DNA of 64,000 nucleotides from Amphiura filiformis (lineage: Eukaryota; Echinodermata; Ophiuroidea; Amphilepidida; Amphiuridae). The notes beneath the pieces are model-generated. The model was not told where the DNA came from, made no database searches, and saw nothing but the letters and a program-made list of their open reading frames with translations. This document shows, piece after piece, positions 47,443-64,000 of the stretch. The stretch's first letter is position 1; each line of letters starts with the position of its first letter. The stretch is from contig NC_092628.1 in the NCBI RefSeq assembly GCF_039555335.1, positions 59,693,547 through 59,757,546 of the forward strand, given 5' to 3'. The position numbers and the translations under genes were made by a program.

Positions 47443-49481
47443 TGCACCTCAGATGCTGTTTTTGATAGAATAGAAACAGGCATTTTTTACACAAATGTTA
47501 TTAAAATACAACAACTAGAAAGACAAGCCCACCTTTCTTAATTCAAAAAAATAAATAAATAAATAAACAAATAAATATAAATCAATCAATCAATAAATAA
47601 TAAATTAAATCAATCAATCAATCAACAATTCAACCACCATTACTGCAAACTTTTTTATGCATTTTACCCATCAATACTACCTTACAACATAATAAAATAA
47701 GAATATAACAGCAATTGAATAAAAAATAATAATAACATGCATCACTTAATAAATACACCTACCTATACAATCAAATGATACCTGTAATATGTTGATAACA
47801 TTCAGCAGCCCATCCTGCCTTTTCCTCTTGTCCCTGATTCAAAATCGGTTGTTCCTTGTATCATGTGTGAGATAAAGTGTCAAGAAACATTTCTTTAAAA
47901 TTCAAACTTCATGAATGAGTGGAGTAGTTCACAACAAATCTATATATTTTATACTCAAGCAGGCACACAAATGGTCTAGCCAATAAACAGCATTCAAAAC
48001 CACGCACAACATATATCAAACAATGCATCTTAGGTAGAGAATTAATAATACATATTAATATTTTACTTTTGTCAAATCAACAGCGTGCTTTCACTTTTAA
48101 CATAATCTGGTCACTTAGGCTAGCTTCAGACTCCGTATTGTACGTACAATATTGTATGTACAATACTTTTCGTGACGTCAAAAAGTAATACACGTGCAAT
48201 AAATATACGTGCCACGACGAGTTGAATCAGATTAAATAACGCGCTATAACCCTGACGGTTCATTGTTTGCTAAATCCAAGCGAGGTCACCAGAAAATCTA
48301 TGCAAGAGAAATTTCTACTGCTGCTGATGAAAAATCCTAGAGTGCGTTTGGAGGTTTTTTTCTGCACTTTACCAGTAGCCCTAATAAATTCATAAAACAA
48401 TAAAAATCAAATAAAGATTTAGGGCAAATGTTTTTACTCACTGCTCATCTGATCCACTTTCCCAGGAAACTAAATACCGATACTCCTTAGTTTTTCCCTG
48501 ACTTTCCAGACATAATTATGAGTAAACATCAAATTTAATGTTTACAAAACAATCAAATATATATACATTCGTTTGCATTTTGTACAAAAATATTGATATC
48601 AATAATGTAGGCCTACAAACATTAAAAAAGGGGCCTAAGAGTATGTCTATTTTTAATCATATACTAATTCCGCCATGCCCAAACATATCTTATTATGAAA
48701 TCGTGTAATGGAACCCAAATTCCAATCAAAAATAAAAACAAATTTGTTATCAAATACACTAGGCCTATACATTGTATTATAGGAATTTAATAGATGGTTC
48801 ATTTTAATAAATAAATAGATTAACACGGGTAATGGACAAGAAATATTTGGCAATACCGGATTTACCAGAGAGCCAGTGGATAAAGAAATTAATTAAAATT
48901 AAAACAAATTAAATGAGAAATTGAAAGCAAGGACATTTGGCGAAGTATTGTTTTAGAATTCGAAGGAGTCCTAAATGTTATCCTGGCCCCAGGACACTGA
49001 TTAATGTAAATTCGACCATAGTTATTTTATCTACTTTTGCCAGCATTCAACCTGTTCAATGTGATTTATGCCTATTTTTAATAAAATTCCGAAATCTGAC
49101 GTATCAACGTTGTATCATGCACAAATTATGATTCGAGACTATTTCATTTGACACGGTTGTATGGATTTCAGAAGAGCGGTCCTATAATAGATATCGATTA
49201 GAGAATTACAGCAAGAGGCTTTGAGGATGCCGTAATCCTCTTGACCATCAACCAATCAGAGAGACATATTTCAGAAACATATTCGTAAGGCTGAAACTCT
49301 TTCAACTCTGAAATATATATTTCAAGTAATCTCGTTTCACACTTTGGCTTGCAATAAAGCCACAAAGGGGCGGTAATGTTAATATACGATTTCAGTCAAA
49401 TATTGGTGCAAATATACGATTTCGGTCAACTATTTGGCTATCCTTTGCCCAAAATTATGAAATATTTATTAGTAACAACAA

Positions 49482-49730
49482 CTCTTAGGAGGGTTTTCGA
49501 GTAATTTTAGCGAAATAATGAGGTTAAATAAAAGAAAACCCACTTACAATTTTGGACGCTTAACTGTGGTGTTCTAGGGGAATTAAAATATCACAATTAA
49601 CATGTTTAATTCAAAATCGTTGTCCTACAAGCACATGTTCAGATTGTGTGAACATTACAAATACAAACAATAAGGTTGAAAAATAAATAGCCATTTAAAA
49701 ATGATTTTAAAAGATCGTCTATTTTGTAGC
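49482..49730 (+). repeat. Dispersed repeat family, copy 3 of 3
   Basis: Shares blocks such as AAAAGAAAACCCACTT, CGCTTAACTGTGGTGTTCTA and GTGAACATTACAAATA with the other two copies. It is nested inside the 2.6-kb TIR element. Confidence 0.65.
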
Positions 49731-50517
49731 TTTATGACACTGAATAGGCCAAATATCTGCCTCTGACTAAAAAAAAAAAATGTTTTCCATGCTGATTTGT
49801 TTTTGTAACAAGTACCGTATGTCATTTCAAAAAGAAAGAAAAAAGGCGGATATTACTTTTTAAAACTCAACGATATAGTATAGAAGGCGTTGCATCCGGT
49901 TCTGATGAGGGGCAGGGGCACAAGCCGTTTTGGCAGTTTTCCTATGGGATTTTCTAATATTTCAGATCAAGGGGGGCTTCGTGTTCCCTAACCCTACTGG
50001 TTACTGCATTAACACGCTTTTTGGATGTATTGTGATGATCATAAGTAGGCCTATCATAACATGCCTCAACGATATCAATATGTAAAAAGGTGTTGCAAAT
50101 TCATAACACAGCGTGTTATAATGTAACGAATGCTATGCCAAAACTTTAAAAATTAACAAAAATATCAGTATCAATAAAATCAGAACCAGAATAAATACAA
50201 AGGCCTACAAATAATACTTTTAAACTTTCTAAATCAATATATGACTAAATATCAGTATAAATGAATCTCTAAATCAATTAATCAATCAGTTATCAATCAA
50301 TCAATCAATCAATCAATAAATAAATAAATTAATTAATAAATAAATAAATAGGCCTAAATAGATAAATCTATAAATAAATAAATAAGATCTGAATGTGCCA
50401 TTTATATTATTATTACAATTTTAATATTATTAATATTAGTATAAATACGACGTATTATTAACTTTAAAAGGTGCCCATTGATTATATATATATATAATAA
50501 TTCAAGTACAGTTGAAT

Positions 50518-50545
50518 CATGGTAGGTATTATGATACCTACCATG
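50518..50545. repeat. Perfect 12-bp-stem hairpin
   Basis: CATGGTAGGTAT and ATACCTACCATG are separated by four bases. Confidence 0.6.
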
Positions 50546-52639
50546 GTTGAATACAAGAAGACATTAAAAGATGTTCATCATTCCGTGCACTCACTAAATT
50601 TAGAACTCTTAGAAATTTGGCAACTCCGTATCAATTAAGCAACCTATGATTGTAGCAAAATATATATTTTCCCGGTACATACTATTTATTGCACGTGTAA
50701 TACTTTGTGACGTCACGAAAAGTATTGCACATACAATATTGTACGTACAATACGGAGTCTGAAGCGCGCTTTATTCAACTTATTTCAGTTTACATGTTTT
50801 CTCTTTATTTCTGTTTCAACAATCATGCATTCACCAAAAATCACCCAACCTCAACAACTACAATTGACATGGTACAAAACTGTATGCAAGTACTAGAAAG
50901 AAATAAAGGTGGTATGATTTGGATGATGGTACTTGCCTTATTTGGAAATGAAATTCTAGAAAATATGGATATGCATAGTGACTTTTGCCTGTTTTCGTAA
51001 AACAAATTATCATACCAATTTCACTTTGTCAGCTTTTGTCAGACAGCAAGACTTTGGCAAATATAACGAAACAAACACATTTCATGGCTCTCTCTCTCTC
51101 TCTGTATAGTATAACAGAGCCTGAATATAGCACTACATACACACTTTGTTCAGGTGACAAAAACAAATGTGTAACTCAAATTATTCTGAAATTAGGAGTA
51201 ATTATAAATTATCCTCTTCTACATAAGCACTTAGAAACAGTAGTGCAGCCAGGATTTTGTTCAGCGGCATGCCAATGGGGGAAAAGTAACTTTCAGGGGT
51301 AGGCAAAATGGCTTAAGTTGTAAAAAAAGGTCTAGAAAATGAATCTTTAGGGTTTTGGCAGCTAGCATCCATGGGGGATGCCCATTGCCTACATCACTGC
51401 TTTTGTCACGATTTGACTAATACTGTACATTTGAAAGTTTTGTGTAACCATACAAAACTTTGGTTAGAAATATTACAAGCTCAAAAGTAACATGGTAGGG
51501 AGTGCTTACATTCTCATTATAAACTTTATAATTTTATAGTTATATACTCACCATTTCCAACCTGTTCTCAAGCCTGCAAACCTGTTTGCAGCATTTACTG
51601 CTATTTTCTTCGTAATTGTATGTGGAATGAGACTCTCCTTTAATATAAAATGGGTTGCTTTTTTTCAAACCTGATTTTTTTTTACCATATTTCAAATCGT
51701 CGCAGAAGGAAAATTCATCCTGCACCATGGAAGTTTTGTTGAGGAGCCAATTAGATTGGTTGAACAAACATTTAATTTGATATATATAATTTTGCAAACA
51801 TAGGCATTAATAATTATTAAACCATGCTACTTTTATGCATGTAATCAACTTTATTTTTACAACAAAATCGCAATTTAAAATAGATAGGCCTATTCTGATA
51901 TTAAAGTAAAACGATTTTGCTTCCATAGGTCACCGATTGGAACCATGCCAATTGCAAGAGTTAAGTGTCAAGAATTTCATACATATCAGCAAAAAACAAC
52001 TTGTTAAACTTGTGTTAAATTTTTACATGTTATGTTTATTGTCAGTTTATATGGATCAGTGATCAATTATCAAAGTTACAAACTTCAACTTGTGACATAT
52101 GTTCTGGAAGAATGAAATCCTTTCATTGATTGAAAGTAGTAGAAAACATTAAATTCTCGGAACTAGAAGTTTACACAAAATATTTCTTATTTGGAGCCCG
52201 GGAAGATAATACTTTGAATATATATTACTAAAGTTTTGAAGTTGCAAATCAATTTGAACATTACAAAGTGGAAAACTTGTAAGCATTCCCTCAATGCCTC
52301 TGATTTATTTATTTTATTAGGCTTGGAGGGAAGAGGCAATAGGTGGGCTGAATACAGGTGTATGGTGCTGTATGTCCATGGGCAAGTTTCTCACAAGTTG
52401 TACTTGAATATTCGAACATGCAGTTTCCATCAAATTTCATAATTGTTACATGGGGTAGATAAACAAACTTGCTTTGCTCAGGAATTCATTTGTCACATGC
52501 ACATTTACCACATTTAAAAAACAACTCAGGGCTTTTCTAAACAACATCTCATAGCTTCAACTTCAATTTTTTCCATCACTGTAGCTATTTTTTTTCTTGT
52601 CTCTTGTGTTAAATTGTATATAACTTTTGTGTAAAATTA

Positions 52640-52800
52640 TGTTGAGGTTTGCTGAGTTGGGGGCACTGCGCCTTTTGGCGACAGTGCTTTCCTGTGCTTT
52701 TCAGTGCTCCCTGGCAGCTCAGGAGGCCTCCTTTATGTTATTTTCTATTTTTTGATGTTTGTTGCCAAATGAATAAAAAAAAAAATAATAAATATATTTA
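52640..52800 (+). repeat. Possible LINE 3' tail fragment
   Basis: A more GC-rich stretch (CAGTGCTCCCTGGCAGCTC) leads into TTTGTTGCCAAATGAATAAA and an A/T-rich simple tail, the look of a retroposon 3' end. No coding part is attached. Confidence 0.35.
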
Positions 52801-53084
52801 AATAAAATGCTAGTGTGGGGTGGGGGTGTGTTTGTGTGCACCCTTTCATTTGGATATTTCACATTTGAAAGGGAATGCTATTAATATGATGTAGATGAAA
52901 ATGTTGTGACAACATTCTGAGAAAAGAGCTACCCTTTGAATTCCATTTTATTTCAAATAAGATTGACAGGAGATAATATTGGAAACATCAATTTTTCAAA
53001 AGATAAAAAAACAAAAACAGAAAGAAGTGCATGTAAGCCTTTGTTTCTTGAATGTGGGAACATATTTTTGGCATAACTGTATGA

Positions 53085-53350
53085 GAAGTTAAATGGAAAA
53101 GAAAGTGAAAATATTTATTTAGACAAGCTTTTGTTGTCATGTTTAATTATCAAGTTTGTCGACCGCCAAAAACAGCACACATTACATGTAGTATTTTCAA
53201 AGAAAAGTATATCTTACTTTATTTTTGCATTCTTTATGAAAAATTAAGCGGAAAAGAAAGTGAAAATGTATAAGCTTGCTTAATATCGTGTGTTACCAAG
53301 TTTGTTGATAAATAGAATGGTATTGTTTTGTTTGTTACAGAGAAAAGTAT
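53085..53350 (+). repeat. Diverged tandem duplication, period about 165-180 bp
   Basis: The blocks GGAAAAGAAAGTGAAAAT, CAAGTTTGT and AGAAAAGTATA recur in the same order in two adjacent copies. Confidence 0.5.
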
Positions 53351-55244
53351 ACTTCTTTTCTGTTTTGATGCAAGCAGAAATCAGTAGACGAAAACATGCT
53401 TTCAAATTATTTTGGAGGCTTATCTATTATGCTTTGGGATCCCTGGGGCAGAGGCAAAGGCAGAACTTGAGGCAGAGGCAAGAAAAAGGTTGCTATCAGC
53501 TTTGTTTGTTAAGAACAGTGTTCATGCAGATTTGCCTTTCATGTCGCAGTTGCAGTAGTAGCTTTTGTGTAATGCCTTTTTGCCGGACCAGAAGTCCAGC
53601 CTAGAAGAGGGAATGCCACTTGCTCTACTTTCTTCCTTACTCACTAAACTTGTCTTAAAGGGATACTCTGTCATGCTTTGATTTTAAAGGTGTAATCAAG
53701 ATTTAAAAAAAATAGCACTCCATAGCTGAGACAGAGTTTGTATAAGGGTTCCCCTCCCACTCCTAATAACAATAAGTGCTCCTCCCAACCCAGGAGTGAC
53801 ACTGCTCATAAGACCTGGGCCAATATTCATATTTTTTAAATCTTTTTAAAATTAAATATCTTGGAACTAAAAAAAGGTGTGACCAGGCCCTGGGTGGTGC
53901 CAAATGAAAGCAGAAACAGTACAGAATACAATTTTTTAAACTGCTTTTCTATAGGTCCTTTTTTGTCTACTGCCATTTGTGTCAGAGAGTTCTTTCTAAA
54001 AAGTGACGATTTCCATATATATATTTAGGGAGTGGTCAGTGGCAAGTGAGAACCAAGGAGGGCAGTTTTAAATGCAAAGTTTGAAATTATGGTTGAAGTC
54101 ATATTCAATTATTCTGGCTTTACATGGATTACTCTTAAACTAGACTGACATCTTGAATATGAATTGTATTAATGTAGGGCATTGTACCAAATTATGCTAA
54201 TTTTAATGCAATACTTAGTTGCCACATGAAGGCGCAAAAAGAATATTTATCAGTATTTCTTATAAGTCAATCGGTAATTAAGAACAGAAGACAGTGTTGT
54301 TATTTTGCTCATGACTATTTATTATCACCTTTATCAAGTTCATCTGTAAATACATTTGCAAAATAGTGATTTTATTCCATTCTATTAAATTATTTATTCA
54401 GCCCAAGAGTTATAAACCTTTTATTATACCCGAGACTTTATACACTTTCAATAGAGTCAATAAAATTTCAACATTGTCAATGATAACTATAAGTATTCAT
54501 ATCATACAATGCTTCATAATTTGAAAACTATCATTTTGTTAACAAATGTTAGTTTCCTCTCAAACATTAATACTTCTCTATTTTGTACCGATGTGATTTA
54601 AATTAGGTAAGTCAATAACATGTATATTTTTACTATTGTACAATGACAAATAAATACTATCAAATTCATCTTTACTGTCACTGTTAATTTATTATTTGTG
54701 CGTTTCAACAATTTAAATTGTCTGACATACATACCTTGACATTTGGTTTCATTTTGCAAACTTATCAAAGTTTTAGATGACAAAAGATGCAATAATATTA
54801 TTATTGCACAATGAGAATATTTAAGTATTGCAATCAGCCTCTCAGTTAATCAAGCTTATTCTACAAATCTGTGAAAATTCGCTAACACGAACAGAATAGT
54901 TTTATAGTTAATGGTTTTGTACAATCGCTTGCTTTCCTTCCCAGAGCTGCCAAACTTTTCCCAAATTTAATATCATTTGGTTCACTATTTGGACAGCAAT
55001 CTGGGTTTAACAATTAAATTTTAACTTTTCATTTTTATCATATATTAATATTTAGCTTTATTCCTTACTTTTATATTTTACAATTTTTTGTGGGGCTACA
55101 AGGATGTTACACAATTTATCAATGTTCCCACAACACACACATAACAAGCATACCTCAATTTTTGAGGTACTTATTTTACTTTTACTACATCATAGAATAT
55201 GTCATACCCTAGGCATTATATCTATGTATTTAAACAGCAGATTG

Positions 55245-55850
55245 CATTTTGGAATGATAAATGAAAGAACATCACAAATGTTTAATGAAAATTTGAGAGT
55301 TCAAACTTAAGAAACTAGCCACAAGAACTCTGTAATTCTGGGATATACAGATTAGTGTGATTATAAAATCTATACAGTGTGATGTTTGGGCAAAGTCTGC
55401 AATCTATTATCACACGTCATATCTTTATTTCTCAGACAGATTACAACTTTTATAAGCAATATGTACGTGCAGGTAGCAAAAATGCAAAAAAATACAAAAC
55501 GATTATAACAATTATGTTGTTTGATAATACGAAATTGAAATCAAATATTATAAGAGATTTTACTTCATAAAACGTTAAACATTTTTCAGAAGTTTATTTA
55601 CATGTTGCAAATGATGAATGAAAGAGCATTGCAAATGCTCAATGAACATTTTTTAAGAGTTAAATATTAGGAAACTAGCCAATGAATTCTAAGACATGCG
55701 AGTACATTGTGGCATCTTGGTCCATGTCTGCAATCTATGATCACAGGTAGATAGCAAAAACTAAAAAGATATATTAATTATATAGTTTGAAAATATAAAT
55801 ACTTAATTGAAATCAAATATTGTAGTTTACTAAATAGTAAATAGTATATG
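55245..55850 (+). repeat. Diverged tandem duplication, period about 350 bp
   Basis: The blocks GATAAATGAAAGA/GATGAATGAAAGA, AGAAACTAGCCA/GGAAACTAGCCA, GTCTGCAATCTAT and TTGAAATCAAATATT recur in order in two copies. Confidence 0.6.
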
Positions 55851-56941
55851 CTCTTAATCAGGGCTGCAGTATAAAAATGTTGGGCAAACATTGGAATTAG
55901 GGTAGAAAATAATAGTTATGCACAAACATGTTAAAGAAAATGATACCAGTTCAGCAGCCTAGGCCACCCTGCAGCCCTGGTTCACCAGAAGTAATTTGTA
56001 TTTAACATACATAGTACTTTCAAATATCATTGTACATGTTCAAGCTTTTCTTGATTAAATAATAATATTTCGTACAACACATACAACTTAAGAAATTTCT
56101 CATAACTAAAATGGAAAAAATAAAACACTATATCTTTAAAGTATGTCTTCATCAGTTTATAGGATATAAACCAAGTAAACTAGATTAATATAGGTCAATA
56201 AGTTCAGGATTCTAACTTTCAACAGCATTGCCAACTTAGCAAGTTTTGAAATTTCAGTAGAAAATTGACAAATTTTATTATTATATAGACACATTATACA
56301 TTTCATTTTGTTTTGTTTAATCCCATGGGCACGCTTGCCTCTAACTATAGTGTCCATGGGGTTAATCACATCATCTACTGTTTGACTCTCTGATGTACAG
56401 CTACCCGAGGAATGTCATGCTTCACATCCAGGTAGGCCTACATTTTTGTTCAAAAGTGGCAAAATCACTAGGCCTTTCAACACAATATAATATATATACA
56501 ATTCTGGGCGCAGGATTGGGTTATTCAACCATTCCTTTTCTTATGGAAATACCTGTATATTCTTACAGGTGTAATTATCAAAATAACTCTGTGCTACATA
56601 TTTTGTAGGCAGCAGTTCAATTATGCAGTTGGTTTTTATGTTCCCTATTTAAATGGACAAGATTAATGCCCGAAGCTTCAAGTTGATATAGAATTGATAT
56701 GGAATCTATTACTCTCAAATATTGGTTTTTGGTACGGCAGTTGGCAGTGTCTCTTTCAAATTCACAATATCATTTTGAAAAGTAATATAACATAGATCTG
56801 TTTGAAGAGATTCTATGAAATTCACATGTTGCACTCTCTTAACTCTGTGGGTCTTGTGGTTTTTGAAATGTCAACAATTATTCTGGTATTGGTGAGCCTA
56901 ATCTACAAACCTCAAGACCTACAGAATTGTAACATGACAAG

Positions 56942-56947
56942 TTTATT
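56942..56947 (-). promoter_or_regulatory. Candidate polyadenylation signal of the fatty acid synthase gene
   Basis: AATAAA on the minus strand, about 97 bases past the stop codon. Placement fits, use unproven. Confidence 0.45.
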
Positions 56948-57043
56948 CTAACATGCACAAAGTTGTTACCATTTTCTTTCAAATATTGTTAAATCACTTT
57001 TAAGAACGGCTGTCTGTAAACATACAGTTTCTGTCATCGGCCT

Positions 57044-63930
<6,887 letters not shown>

Positions 63931-64000
63931 CTAATTTCTTGGAAAAAAAAAAAAAAAAAAACAGTATTTCTTATCAGTCAATATTTTATACAATAAAGCT

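Larger units (their letters stand above)
48123..50765. mobile_element. 2.6-kb DNA element with about 85-bp terminal inverted repeats
   Basis: GCTTCAGACTCCGTATTG and the following 65-70 bases at the left (48123-48206) match the reverse complement of the right end (50684-50765) almost throughout. Each arm contains TATTGTACGTACAATA palindromes, a CACGTG, and TGACGTC (extended to TGACGTCA). No transposase frame is visible, and other repeats (49482-49730, about 49880-50010) are nested inside. Target duplication not resolved. Confidence 0.75.
47443..57043. other. Intergenic region between the STAND gene and the fatty acid synthase gene
   Basis: No gene is supported in these 9.6 kb. It holds a TIR element (48123-50765), AT- and CAAT-rich simple repeats (47550-47620, 50270-50390), a LINE-tail-like stretch (52640-52800) and two diverged tandem duplications (53085-53350, 55245-55850). 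The STAND promoter should lie at its left edge, but I see no clear core promoter element. Confidence 0.6.

Noticed and set aside
50707..51302. Two overlapping open frames of about 100 codons
   Set aside because: The first begins inside the transposon terminal repeat, and neither shows a domain or splice support.
53290..53604. 104-codon open frame after a TTTGTTACAG acceptor-like site
   Set aside because: It lies partly in a diverged tandem duplication, has no recognised domain and no matching donor or partner exon.

Overview
The window looks like nuclear DNA from a marine invertebrate deuterostome, most likely an echinoderm, with a hemichordate as the alternative. It is AT-rich. Its genes have many short exons with GT-AG introns. 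It carries animal-type genes (ABCA lipid transporter, type I fatty acid synthase, nephrocystin-3-like NACHT protein) and a dense load of short inverted-repeat transposons, a LINE, SINE heads and minisatellites. I cannot name the species from the sequence.

Layout. 1-5449 (+): the last six coding exons of an ABCA-type ABC transporter, holding the second nucleotide-binding domain. 5450-15928: intergenic, with several fold-back elements and a 27-bp hairpin minisatellite split in two by a 5'-truncated CR1/L2-like LINE (9729-11955). 15929-47442 (-): one very large gene that I could assemble as 34 coding exons, about 1,903 residues. 47443-57043: intergenic, with a 2.6-kb terminal-inverted-repeat element close upstream of the large gene. 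57044-63930 (-): the last five coding exons of an animal fatty acid synthase (end of ketoreductase, acyl carrier protein, thioesterase).

The large gene is the main find. Its predicted protein has three copies of an unfamiliar roughly 85-residue module, a malectin-like carbohydrate-binding domain, an F-box-associated (FBA) glycan-binding domain without an F-box, a DUF4062 domain, a NACHT NTPase, a helical region and C-terminal TPR repeats. It therefore reads as a cytosolic STAND switch protein with two sugar-binding sensor domains, a candidate intracellular glycan or damage sensor. Exon phases agree across all junctions except exon 6, which is one base short.

Two of the three genes carry a break as sequenced: the frameshift in exon 6 of the STAND gene, and an in-frame TGA between the acyl carrier protein and thioesterase of the fatty acid synthase. 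Each could be an assembly error, an allele or real decay. Many introns of the STAND gene are packed with mobile elements: two large elements with subterminal repeat arrays, TTAA-, TA- and 8-bp-target MITEs, a SINE, and long polypurine tracts.
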